DNA of 64,000 nt. It comes from Parelaphostrongylus tenuis (lineage: Eukaryota > Nematoda > Chromadorea > Rhabditida > Metastrongylidae). This document shows, one piece after another, positions 40,578 through 52,900 of this stretch (position 1 is the stretch's first letter; each line of letters begins with the position of its first letter). The DNA lies in the NCBI GenBank assembly GCA_019055375.1, contig JAHQIW010000002.1:310001-374000 (forward strand), read 5' to 3'. A program made the translations under genes and the position numbers. The notes under the pieces are model-generated. The model searched no databases. It worked only from the letters and a program-made list of their open reading frames with translations, and had not been told where the DNA came from.

Positions 40578-41909
40578 ATAAAGTTTTCATATCCAACCTT
40601 AAAGTGATAGCTCAATCTTCAAAGGAATTTCTATACTCAACTAATGCAGTGTCATTTCCGTTTACAACTTGTACGCCTATTATGATTCATGCTTTTCATC
40701 GTACGTTGGTGTTGAAGGTACATATGCCTGCCGGATTCATCGTCCAGAAAAGATAGAACTAATCGGAATCGCCCGTATTTTCTTTCACTTCTCAATATTT
40801 TTGTTGGTTCACATGATATTTTTTTAACCGCCTGACAAAAACGTTGAAATTTTGCACTGTAGGCGACGCGGTCGTGTGGCGAGCTACAGTATCAGTGAGG
40901 TAGTTTGTGTTGAAATTTGGAAGTAATCGTAAGTAAAAGACTGAATAAGAAGAATTTCATTGAGTACGATTGCTGAGCTTTTAATAAGACTATGGATAGT
41001 AGAAACAACGATAATGCTTCTAAATGAATATAGTGAAAATGATTTGTATAGTGAGCCCTTTTTCAAAAGTGTTTGTGCACACTATTATGAGAACTGTTAT
41101 ACATTGTGTGCTGCCAATGAATATGAATTTCTTAGTAGGGTACTGTGGAGCTGCTAATCGTAGGTTTGCAATAATTATTTACTATCTGAAATAAGAATAG
41201 GAATAGTAAAATGAGTCCATCAACTAATTACCAGATCTGCACGGGAGCGTGCGCCAAACATATTTACTGCGAGGCAGAAGTGAGAGAGAGATTGAGAGGT
41301 GAGCTAAAAACGAGGCACGTTGTTGTGAAGAGGTTAAGGAAATCAGTCATTCAGTCGTATAATCACTACCATGATCAGTAATATGCAACCATTTCTTGGA
41401 CAAAAAATGGGATGCTCTCCTGCCAGAGGAAGTGAGAGTGGCGATTTAGAAGTCTGTGTGGTCATTACCGGGCTTGTTGTAGCCTTTTATTTTTTTTTCT
41501 CCTGTTGCGCCAGAGTGCAGGGAGATGAAATTCAGTGGAGCGATATTAGGACTACACGTTGGATGGGTACCGTGTTTCAGCTCAGTTTCCTGAAATGTGA
41601 CGAGTTGACTTTGCACTGTGATGATAGAGCGTTATCCTGGAGAAGGACGAACTGAGTCGTTTTGGACGCTTCTCTCGCAATGTTGCTGCCAATTTCCGTA
41701 ATTGTTCCCGCAGACGTCGGCATTGATTGCCTGCTTTTTGTCAAGCAGTTTCTTGAATAAAAGCCCTGCCAAATCCCAGAAAAGCAAGAATGTAATTTTC
41801 TGAACAAAGGCTTGGGCTTTGACTGAATTGGCGGGTCAGCTGCTAATATCCTGGTCTAGCATGCTAGTATACTATCACCGGGCTGAAGCTACTAGAACAT
41901 TCTCTTTAG

Positions 41910-42101
41910 CAATGGGAAGTTAGTGGAGAATTTGTGTGGTCTGAATTGATTTGGCCAAGCGGGACTTTTATTAGCTTCTTGTGTGTCGAAATCCTTGTAT
42001 TTGGATTATTGTTTATCTTTATGATAACAGTGCAGTACCAGCTATACAAGAATACAGGACTATATAAGAAAATTATAGAGAATATGCAAAAGGAGCTGTA
42101 G
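41910..42101 (+). other. Open frame with one transmembrane segment, origin unknown
   Basis: After an acceptor-like tctctttag the frame reads 63 residues to a stop, with a hydrophobic stretch ISFLCVEILVFGLLFIFMI and a charged tail. It could be a last exon or a remnant of a retroelement envelope-like or other membrane protein, but I recognise no family. A second frame (41371-41655) with a hydrophobic stretch lies 250 bp upstream; the two cannot be joined with confidence. Confidence 0.2.
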
Positions 42102-42344
42102 TAAGCGGGAGAGAGAGACGAAATCGGAGAGAAGCCTAGAATTAACCTTTGACCATCTATATACATTTCACCAAAGAGCGTGTTTAAGGTTAGAGTGAAA
42201 CAAAGGCAAAGCTAAGCTTAAGACTCCAGAATAAGATTAGAGAGCATATGTTAACAATTAGTTCACATGAGAAGGTCAAATACCAAAATAAGCTGAATTA
42301 CGTGACTAATAAAAATATAACTTTGAAGAGTTTAAGATACAAAG

Positions 42345-42685
42345 GATAGTGTCAAAAGATTTTAATATTATGGATTGTTTAGATTCGTTGGTAATTACTC
42401 TACATAGGAGAAAAACTTTGACGTTGGGTTGGAATTTTGGAAGGATGTTAGGAATAATTTTAGGTTTTCAAATTTTTATGGGTTTATTTATAACTTTTTA
42501 TTATGTGGCGAATGGTAGTTATGCTTTTGGTTCTTCTGTGCAATATATTATGTCAGATGTAAACATAGGTTGGGTGATTCAAATTTTTCATTTCAATGGG
42601 GCCAAGTTGTTTTTTATTTTTTTATATTTGATATTTTTAAGGGGTTATTTATGGTAAGGTATCGATCAAAGAAGTCAAAAGTACA
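42345..42685 (+). pseudogene. cytb: Numt: nuclear copy of mitochondrial cytochrome b, N-terminal part
   Basis: The frame contains WNFGRMLGIILGFQI, SVQYIMSDVNIGW and FHFNGAKLFFIFLYL, the conserved N-terminal part of nematode cytochrome b (heme-binding subunit of respiratory complex III). With the invertebrate mitochondrial code (AGG as Ser, ATA as Met) the fit improves to WNFGSMLG, which argues for mitochondrial origin. A one-base frameshift near 42628 moves the reading to IFKGLFMVRYRSKKS. Only about 110 residues of a protein of roughly 370 are present. The AT-rich 100 bp before it (about 42240-42345) might be the upstream mitochondrial tRNA-Phe region (a ttgaag loop at about 42320), but I could not fold it well. 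Confidence 0.82.
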
Positions 42686-42899
42686 AAGAGAGGTGTCTCA
42701 TCAATGTCACGCTAGTCACAAGAGTGTTCGAGCACTTACTGTAAACATGATCCAAAGTGCATCAAAAGTTCAACCATCTTTCGAAGCATAACATAGACTT
42801 ACGAAATTAGGATATACGGAGTGATTTTAGCGATATACATTAGTGATTTACCTTGAGAAAGGTTATACAATATTCGTTATATTCTGGAGAATGTTGTCT

Positions 42900-43324
42900 A
42901 CAGATCCTTCCATTATTATTTGAGTCAACATGTCATGTGGTCTGGTAAGGGCTCTTGTACAGCCCGATACACGTGTTTCGTCTTTACAGACTCGTTAGTC
43001 GGGCACAACCCGTCGTCTCTCGGTCTTTTTATTAGCCAGTTCTCTCGGGAGCTTACTCTACCATTAGAGAGATATTGAAGACGAACGGTGTACAATACCC
43101 TGTGTCAGGTGAAAATTTCACTTGACATAGAGTGTAAAACATTCGTCTTCGATACTTCTTTGTAGGGAGAGCAGGCTTTCGAGAGAACTGACTAATAATA
43201 AGGTCGAAAGACGACGGGTTCTGTACGGCTGGCGAGTTTGTAAAGATGAAACACATGTATCGGGATTTACAGGAGCCCTTGCCAGACCACTGTTGGCTCA
43301 AATAATAATGAAACGATCTATTGA
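42900..43324. mobile_element. Large palindrome / foldback MITE, arms of about 205 bp
   Basis: The left arm (cattattatttgagtcaaca, tgtggtctggtaagggctct, then cgtcgtctctcggtc and so on) is the imperfect reverse complement of the right arm along its whole length. The centre is at caggtgaaaatttcacttga, about 43115, with almost no loop. A gagaatgttgtctac block at 42886-42901 recurs in inverted form at 43370-43385, so the element may be longer. It begins about 215 bp after the numt. No protein is encoded; the frame at 43053-43301 minus is a by-product of the symmetry. Confidence 0.75.
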
Positions 43325-43564
43325 AACTTGAGCGTGGTCTTGATAAAAATTCGAAATGGAGATGTAATGTTGTCTACATTCTCCAACATCCCACGGAACA
43401 TCCTTTTGGTGTCAAGATCTGAAACGCAAAGCGGAGTTAAACAATAGTACGAAAAAATTGGGGAACAACGCATTAATACGTTTCAACAAGCACTTCGTCA
43501 TTTGTTATTATTCACTTTCTTCTTTTCACTTCATTTAATCCGTGTCACTGTTCTTTTCACTGTG

Positions 43565-43797
43565 CAGCTCTCAGTAATTCCAGCAGTCAGATTGTCTCCT
43601 CGAGTACCGCTTGATTGAGAATTAGCCTTTCTCATAAACGTCCTAGTTTACCTGTTGAGTGTATCTCCTTGCAGTCACGAAGATAGCCAGGCAGCGACAT
43701 TTCGGTGGCGTTTGTTGATAGCTTGTCAGCCAGTGTGCGAATTGGAGATCACCTCGCGTCCAGCGCACTGTGCATCACTAGCCACTCGGCCTCCTCC
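43565..43797 (-). mobile_element. SINE family 2, minus strand
   Basis: It reads in reverse: aattccagcagtcagattg, tctccttgcagtcacgaaga, tagccaggcagcgacatttc, then cactagccactcggcc at the head. The C-run is replaced by mixed sequence. The copy ends about 140 bp before the bestrophin start codon. Confidence 0.7.
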
Positions 43798-43850
43798 CTA
43801 CTCCCTGTCTTTATTATTGAGGAAAAAAGTGCTTCATTAAATTACTAAAT

Positions 43851-43851
43851 G

Positions 43852-43891
<40 letters not shown>
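43851..43891. repeat. (TA)n microsatellite just upstream of bestrophin
   Basis: An uninterrupted alternating AT run of about 36-40 bp is followed at once by atctacag, which could act as a trans-splice or 5'-UTR acceptor 43 bp before the start codon at 43940. Nematode genes often receive a spliced leader at such a site; here that is inference. Confidence 0.85.
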
Positions 43892-43892
<1 letters not shown>

Positions 43893-43939
43893 ACAGATAA
43901 TCTCTCGAATCAGAAATTGTCTTGGCAGATTTGTGAACA

Positions 43940-46900
43940 ATGACGGTTTCGTACAATTTGGACGTGTCCTCGACGTCCATTATTGCGTTCTTTCGGTTAC
44001 AATTGCGATGGCGCGGTTCTATATGGAAGTCCGTATTGAAGGTTGGTACTCTATGTCTGTTTAGTTCATGTTCGCCATAACTGTGGGATGAATGGGTTTT
44101 GTTTTAGGAACTGACTATATTTAGCTCAGCGTTCGCCATTATTACAACAATTTATCGCACCAACCATTTTCTTTCGGAAGAACAACGGAAGTTAGTAATT
44201 CTGAAGCCATTTTGAATTTTTAAGTTCTGGAAATCAATTTTTGAAACCGACTTTTCCTTGATCGCGACATTACCAATTAGCAGTAGTTTCTCTTATAATC
44301 TAGATAAATGATAAAAAAAAAACAATGCTACACGATGTGGACCGTTTAGAGCTATTCCCTAAATCTCAGCAGTGGATTATTTTCGTGGCAATTTTTTTCC
44401 AGTGCATGACCCGAACCGTAAAATTCACCACGTTCAGTACTAGTGTGTAGCGAATACCATGCACGCGTGTTCCTCTTGCCCAGACAACTAACGAAGATAA
44501 GCGCGCGTACCGTCAATAAACTTGCATTAAAATAGTGAAATTTAGATTTCGAGAAGACTTCATTGTCATCAAATAACAGAATGATGCTCTGAGAGCCGCT
44601 TTTCGTAGCCGTCCGAACCCGGCCCGCCAAAAATGGCCGCCGTCGCAAACGTGTTAAGCTTAGATGTGATCTCGCTCGTCTGCTAGATGTAAGGAATAAG
44701 GAAATGCTCAGACTCCTTAATATCGTCATCCCTATCAACCAGTGTGGAGCACGGGTGGTCGGAGAAATCAGTCTTTTTTCCCAAGGTGATATAAACTTGA
44801 AAGTTTTGTTTGGAAAGCAGTTGTGAGAGCCGATTCTCAGTATTGACAAGCGTCTGGTAGGCGGCTGTATTCTTCAATGTGAGAAAAAAACGTCCCGTTG
44901 TATTTTTATCTCATTTGTAGGGTTAAAAATTCACTAGAAATGTCGGTTCCAAGTATCCATGAATGTTGATCGGTACTCAAAATTTTGAACCTCTGGCGGA
45001 AGATGTGCCCGCCGTCTCATCACTTCGATGCACGCCGTCTCATCATCACAGGGACTTACTGTAATCGAGACATCGCGTCTTGGAACAGGTTTGATTAGTA
45101 GGCGCTTAGGTGCAAATCTGGTACCTATTCGATAAACTATTTTAATTTTACTGCCACACAATATCGTTGGATCGTGCCGCGCCAGCCGACGGCGATACCG
45201 TCTACTATCAACGGTAATATCTTAAGAGTTGACCCTTTTAAAACCGTGTACCCACGGCTTCTGCATCTCTTACTGGCCACTCTAGACTATCTGCTCCACC
45301 TCAGCTGCATCTCTAACTCTCAGCGCGCTTCGTTTAACAATGCTGGCTGCGTAAAACAATGGCACACTTGGGGTTGGAGATGCAGAGAAGATGGAGCAGG
45401 CAGTCCAGAGTTGCCAGACAGAAATACAGGGATCGTGGCTCCAAAATCACGAAAGGGCTAATGGTTAATATTTCGACAATGTCACCCGAAATTGACACAT
45501 TTTGATTAGTTTCAAAGGAGCGATGAGTCATTGGAGTGCGATATTCATACGCACCGAAATCAGCCTGGAATCTCTGCTCGGTATCCGAAAAATGAGCCTT
45601 TGAGGCCACTGCATTTTTTGAGACCGTCACTATATAACTCAGTTTCGAAAGCGGAATGAAGGTAAAAAAGGAAGAGTAGAAAGAAGCAGCTTTCAAGTGG
45701 CGGAACTTGAATAATTACTCAGACGTGTATGTACACTATAGTGTCCATACGGTATGGAATCGTACTTTAGACTTCAACATAAGTTACGAAGAAAATTTGA
45801 AAAACTAATACGGGAGCGAAATTCAAGTTTAAATTCAGGCTCAAAAAGTAAAAGAAACCTTGCTTCTGGCAAGTTCGAAGGAGAATATGAGGTAAAAGAC
45901 GCGCGAAAATTCTCCAGAAGTACTTTGATCCATTCTTGCCGCCTTATAGAGCGTCCACCTGTAACACTTATCACTTGCTGGCGACTATTGATACCATATT
46001 GTGATGTGATTTGTCCCATTAATGAAGTACCTGTAGAAATTCCACATTTTTTAGAGTGTGGGACAATTTCTCGGCTCTCTTCGATCAGAAACTCGACTAC
46101 ATTCCGTTAACATTTATGCTGGGTTCTTTGTAACAATTATCGTTGGACGATGGAATGATATATTCAATAATATGGGATGGGTAGACAGGTTAGTTGAGCC
46201 ATCTTCGTATACCTATTTCGGTACGTTCTCAGTGCGCAGCATGGAATATAAAAGGACCACTCTCGCTGGACAGAGATTTTCCATTGCGCTCTCGAAAATC
46301 ATTCGAGAGCTCAGATCTCCGGCTACCGTACTGCATGACCTTTTTTTGAAAAAGTCTCTTTATAACGCTTCAGCATAAAGCAAATGTTCCTGTTTCACAC
46401 ACGCATATTTCTCACAGGACAGAACTCTTTACGGAAACTGTTAGTAACCGTTTGATAGCGTAAGTTTCGGTGATTCCCATGTTGTGCTTAATTTTCAAGA
46501 ACATCTTTTCACTGCAGTGTAACAGGTGAGATTAAATTGATTCACATAAGCGGGCACTTGTTTCACGGCTAATATACGGCATGGGAGGAGAGGGTAGGGT
46601 GAGCAGCTCGTGGGCTCAATACGGCGATCGATCAATGGTGCTGGTGCAGCTCACAAGCGAAGTGCGATTTTTGTTATTCAATTAGGAATTTTTTCTTCAC
46701 TTTTGAAGAAACTTCAGAAAAAGCGTATGACTCTGATATCAAAAGATTTTCTCTACACATTCATCCGCTTTTCGTGGCCTTCAGCAAGGTAATAGTTTCA
46801 TTATACGGCGATGTGGAACATATTTTTATGTCGAATCTTACAACATTACAAAAGGGTTTTTCCAGGAAACGGGTATATGGTGCAGTAGCCAGAAATTTTA

Positions 46901-49900
46901 GCTTACGAATGGTTACTAACACTCTTATGAAAATTTTATTTCCTGTAAGAAAGGTCGTATCTTTATTTGCACCGATTAACCGAGATAAACCCTTATTTCG
47001 CATTCCAGTAATATCCAGCCTTTTGACAGTGGCTATCTCTTATCGCTTTTTTCTTGAAATAAACTGTCCTCCTTCACATCTATTCTTCATTCATTGTTTT
47101 TATTGTTTCCTAGAAGTCTTATGATGTTACAAATATGCGTGCGAAAATTTAGAGTGGTAGGCAAGGCATTTGATCTCAGGCTGGAGTAGAACCTGCATTT
47201 CACCCATACCAAAAGCGCGTTCTACCACTACACCAGCGATACCACCGCTCTGCTATTGCTTTTTCTTCGATATAAACTGTCATAAAGTCAGAAACCAGCC
47301 TCGAACGCTTTTTGTCTGGTAAGCGGAAATCAGCATTGAAGCCAATAATAAAGCGAGCGACTTGATGGTGTAGTGGTAGCACCGCTTCTCCGTGATAGAT
47401 GTAGCGCGAGTTCAACTACAGTCTAAGGTCGATTTTTTGCTTATCACTCAGTTCTCTTAGGAAAATTCTGTTTACCCAGTAATGTGAAGTGCTCTGCAAA
47501 AACATTTACGTCAGCCGGGATTCGTACCCAGATCTCACTCTTTCCGGGAGCGAATGCTAACCGCTGCACCACCGACGCTTGTTACTCAGACCGTCGACGG
47601 TTGGCTGTTCGCAGACAACGCGTTATAGCCGCGAAAGAGTGCTCTGCAAAGCGAGCGTCGGTGGTGCAACGGTTAGCACACGCTCCCGGAAAGAGTGAGT
47701 TTTAGGTTCGGATCCCGGCTCACGCAAATGTTTTTGCACAGCACTTCACATTATTGGGCATACTGTAACAATATACCACCGCAAGTGGCGGTCAAATGAA
47801 AAGAATTCTGACCGATTAAAAATCTGTTTTATATTTGAAAATCAATTTCTCCCCAGCCTCGGCATTACTAATCAACAATTTTTTTTTGAATGACTAAGCT
47901 TACACGAGGTTAGTAAGAAAGCGTGTTTCATCCTATTTTTTATCTCACTATTTTCGCACTTTCTTTTAGTATATTTTTCCATCCTTCGATCTATTTCATT
48001 TTATTTCTTTTTGCCGTTTACGCATTCTGAAATGGTTTAAGTACACTTTTTAGTACAGCATTGCTGACAGCAACGTATTTACGTGGAAGTGACGAGAAAA
48101 GTCGCATAACACGACGAAATGTAATTCGCTATATGGTATTAACTCAGGTTAGTTTACATCCCAAATTTCGCTTAGCGCTTTGGGGACCGCAGACCCAACT
48201 CCCAGCGCGTCGCGTCTAACTATGACGTCGAATCCTCAGCGTGTCATTGTCAGGCGCAGCACGCTGGTTAGAGACGCAGGAGTTCATGACCCCGAAATGG
48301 TTTAGTTTTGATTTAATTATTTTCTTTACTTTATCTCTCAATTTTCTTCTCTTTATTTTTTATTTCACCCGTATCACACTTTTTTCTACTAAGTGGGTCT
48401 CGATACTCGTGGGATCGATTTTCCTCCCCGCTTGCTTGAAGCTGCATTTTCTTCACTAACATCTTGAAATACTGGTCGAGCGCGTCTCCTTTCAATCGCG
48501 AAGATAGCCAGGTTGGCCGTTCGTTTATTGATCGCCGGAGTGTTGGTGGTGGAGAATTTACCCCACTGCGAGGTGTGTCGGGCATCACTAACCGATTGGC
48601 CACCAGTTCTAGTGTCATATTTTAGTGATCAGAATTTTAATCCTTAAATTTTTACAGTTTTTCTATAGAAACTCGAGAGTTTCACGACACTTTAATTACG
48701 AATTTTTAGGAAAAACGATACCTTCAGTCGATTACCAGAAAGCTTATCCCTTAACTTGATCTACTTTCCGTTTTTTCAACGAGTTCCTTAGGATATCTGC
48801 AACTTTTTGATAGATGTGAAAATACGTTAATATGCATCAAAGAATGCGCTAGATTCACTTCTCTCCAATAGTCTACAATTGAGGCGCCGTGGCCGAGTGG
48901 TTGTGATGTTCGTCGCGGCGCGCGCGCAGCCGAACTCCAACCCCCAGCATTTTTCGGCAGTCAAGAACGAAGCTTTATGGAACGCCACAGCCAAGCTATC
49001 CTCGGGATTGCAAAGAGGCAAACTCGACCAGTAAATTACGTTAAGAAAAGCGAATCGAATGCTAGGCTTTCTGGGATTCGCGCAATAAAAGAATAGTGAT
49101 GACGGATTGTGTAAATAAATATATCAATATAAACTAAAGTTTACTATTAACCGCAAGTGGGGGCGGTTTTGGCTTTATCTATAGCTCTGTGTTATCCAAA
49201 ACTACCCAGAATGTGGCGCAGTGCTTAGAGTGCCCTGCCACAAACATGGGATCGATGGTCAATTCCGCGCTCATGACCACTAAGCCATCCATCCCTTCGG
49301 GGTCGGTAAATTGGTTCCAGGCAGGTCTCAGACATGTCAGGGAGGATAAGCAGAACTGACTCGATACTCTGGTAGGTCACCGCGAATCATTGTGAAGACC
49401 ACATATGCATTCAATCATCTCAGAACAATAAGATGAAGTTGAATGTATGGCACATCCCTCATAGGTTGATAATCTCCAAGACTTTCGTCTTTTGCGTCAG
49501 CCGGGATTCGAACCCAGATCTCACTCTTTCTGGGAGCGTATGCTAACCGTCGGACTACCGACGCTCGCTTTGCACAGCACTCTTATTTACACTCAAACGC
49601 GTTCTCTGCCAACAGCCAACCGTCGACGGTCTGGCGGAGCAGCCGCTATCGGACCCACTTGTGTTGACAGACATCGGATACTGATAATCAGTCTAAATTC
49701 ATTTTATTTTGACTGCCACTTGCAGTGCTATGATGTTATAGTATACTCAATATGTGGAGCACTGTGCAAAAACGTTTGCGTCAGCCGGGATTCGCACCCA
49801 TCTCACTCTTTCCGATAGGGTAGCATAGTGAGATGGGTTCGAATCCCGGCTGACGCAAACGTTTTTCCACAGCACTCCACATATTGGGTTTACTATAAAG

Positions 49901-52900
49901 ATCATACCACTGCAAGTGGCAGTCAAAATAAAAAGAATGAGACTGACTTTCGTCTTTTTTAGCCTTTACTTAGGATGCGACAGGGTTCAATAATTCCTAA
50001 GAAGCCAGGCTGGGAGTAAAGCTAGCTCGCGTTTTGTGGTTTCAAGCGCTTAGAAGGGCTTCGAAACTGAAATTTCAATTTGCTTAGTGAGGATCGTAGA
50101 TCTTTCGATCATCATAGACCATCGGATCGTTAATCCTTCAATTTAAAATCTCCTACCACACCTAATCAATGTCCTAATGGGCTCAACGATCATCCCCAAC
50201 TACTGCGTAGCTTACCTTAGTCTTGAGAATGTTTAGAGCTTTACCGAGATCGCTACGTCAGAGCGATACGTACGTACGCTGTCGCCCGCTTCATTGGTGG
50301 CCCACGCTCCACACTGAACCCTACTCTAAAACAAAGATGAGCAGACGTTGTTTAGGGTGTTATTATGTTTATTTACTTATTTACACGACCCACTCGTCAT
50401 CACAATTTCTAATGTGCGGTTTCCAGTACTTCTAGCATTCAATTCTTTTTTCGTCTTACTCTTGAATGACGTAGAAAACTGATCGAGCATGTCTCTTTGC
50501 AATCTCAGAGATAGCCAGGCTATCGCGTTCCATGGGGCGTTCTTGTTGACTGGCAAAGTGTTTTGGGGAGGGGGGGGGAGGGGGGAAGGGGGTTGAGGAG
50601 GGGTCGAGCTCTGCTCCAGGTGCGCCGCGACGGGCATCAGAAACACTCGGCTACGGCTTACCGTCCAGGGTATTCACCTGTATCACCTGTCGTCCCGTTG
50701 ATCGTCGAGTGACTCGAGCGGGTACCAGCAACTCTTCCATCTTTCCCTATCGCGTGCAAGAGTAGCCCAATGGGTCCTCCTCGCTCTAGGGATTCGCTGA
50801 GCATCATATCTTTCTTCTATTGCTTTCATGAAGAAATCGGACCAACGGGTCAGTGGTCTTCCTTTAGAGCGCTTGACGTCCCGAGGAATCCAGTCGGTAA
50901 GGGCTCTCGTCCATCGGTTGTGAAGCGCGTCACGTGTCCGGCCCACCTTATTTTCGATATCCAGGCGTGTAGAACGACGTCTCTGATTTTCGATCGTTGA
51001 CGTAGGTCGGAACTTCGGATCCTTTCTCTCATTTGCGAGATACGGAATGCTCCTAGCATTGACCTTTCGACTGCGCGTTCGATAACGGCAAGTGATCCTT
51101 CATCGTGCTTACGTAGCGACCAGGTTTCTGCTGCATACGTCAGGGTAGGGATAATTGTCGAGTCGAATAGGTGGGCACGGAGTCGGATGTTCTTTGTCCT
51201 CTTCACTACATCTTTGATGCTCTTAAACGTTCCCCAAGCCGCTCGTTTCCTCCTACTCGTTCAGGGTATTAGCATATGATATTTGCTTGACACAATATGA
51301 CATTCTATGGAGTACCTGTGGTAGTGAATATGTAAAAATCCATCTCATCGACTGTTTTCAAAGACTCCAAACATTCTTAAAGACCAATAAGGATAAAGCT
51401 CTTGGCGTTGATCATTCCCTGAGGGAAGCGCTATGCATCCGTTTTCAATTTTTGACCTCGTTTGAGGTGATTCGATGCATATCTGGCCAGAATCATCGAT
51501 CTAATGTGCTACTCAGAGCACCTCTAACCACTGCGCCACATGCGCTCCGCAACATTCTTACAGGCTGTATTAAATGTACACAGTGAGGTTTTGGGAACAT
51601 GTGGAGTGCTGTGCAAAAACGTTTGCGTCAGCTGGGATTCGAACCCAGATCTGACTCATATTGGGTATACTATAATATCATACCACTGCAAGTAGCAGTC
51701 AAAATAGAAGGAATTTAGACTGTTTTGGGAACAGTTAATGAGATGAGTTTATCTTAGTGATTTCCAAGATTCTGAGTGGTATGCGAGTCTTTCGATCTCG
51801 GGCGGAGTTGAACCCGCGCTCACCCTTGCCGGAAGCGTGAGCTAACCCTGCACTATCGGGTCACCTGATCTGCTACTATTCTTTCTTTCTGACTGATATC
51901 TTGACGACGTTTATATGATTGAGAGTGACTCTTGATTGCCGTTAACCGTTTCTTTTTCTATCATTTATTGTTCTATGATTATTTAGGTGCTGATCTTTCG
52001 AGACATAAGTATGCAAGTTCGGCGTCGGTTCCCCACTCTCGACACAGTCGTGGCTGCCGGTAAGCCATGCCAGCTGGCCTCACTTATATGACGCATATAT
52101 TCTTTTTGTTTCGTGTTTTCCCTCATGGGAAGATCCTTTAGGATGATTTTTAAGGTTTCATGACCGAAGCGGAGCGTGATAAATACTTGGCTCTGAACAT
52201 CAAGTATACGAAATTCTTCCTCCCTATTCAGTGGTGTTACACACTTCTATACGATGCTCGCATGGCTGGAAAACTAAGCTCTGATCTCATGCTGAATGAA
52301 ATAATTAAAGTTTGTCTCTTTTCTTTTCAATGAACGCTAAGGAAAATGTGAATTTTAAGACGATTGTAGAATGTGGCCGAGTTTCGACGAGGTCTAGCCC
52401 AACTGTGCAACTTCGACTGGGTACCGATTCCACTCGTCTATCCACAAGTTCGTTCCAGTTTCAAATTTTGACACTGCTCCATCTATTTACATGATTATAT
52501 TTCATTTTATGAAGGAGCGCATGTGGCGCAGTGGTTAGAGGTGACCTGCGTCGCAGACGAGGTCAATGGTTCGATCTCGTGCTCATGGCTCACCAGGCCA
52601 TCCATCCCTCCGGGGTCGGCAAACGTACCAGACAGGTCTCAAACTTGTCTGGGACAATAAGCAGCACTGACTCGGTTCAGCGGAAGGCCTCCGCGAGTCA
52701 TTGTAAAGGCCACATATGCATTCAATCACCTCAAACGAAGCTAGAAAAATTGAAGTCAAATGCATGGTGCATCCCTCAGGGATTGATCAACGCCGAGAGC
52801 TTATCCTTTATCCTTTTATTTCATTTTATGCGACCCGTCATCTTAACAGAAGAGTTGGGGAGAGAGAGGCCACTGGCCAAGTGGCTAGTGATGCTCGACG

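Larger units (their letters stand above)
20852..43939. other. 23-kb region without a recognisable protein gene
   Basis: No exon series with consistent phases was found on either strand. The parts I can name are listed as separate features: LINE, SINEs, tRNA-like foldbacks, MITEs, numt and microsatellites. Stretches where I see nothing include about 21250-22440, 23430-25730, 26150-27640, 28800-31380, 31935-33220, 33300-34515, 34735-36350 and 40600-41900. Short frames with a hydrophobic stretch (31164-31385 minus, 41371-41655 plus) match no family I recognise. Confidence 0.5.

Noticed and set aside
44352..44849. 165-codon minus-strand frame
   Set aside because: Basic, serine/arginine-rich composition with no known motif, overlapping another frame; probably chance in an intron.
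45754..46110. 118-codon frame overlapping bestrophin exon 3
   Set aside because: It runs through intron 2 and across the exon in the wrong phase; no recognisable domain. The conserved bestrophin reading explains the only protein-like part.
47508..47725. Two functional tRNA genes in opposite directions
   Set aside because: Same loop problem, decayed B-box in one unit, and placement inside a palindrome with shared outer flanks.
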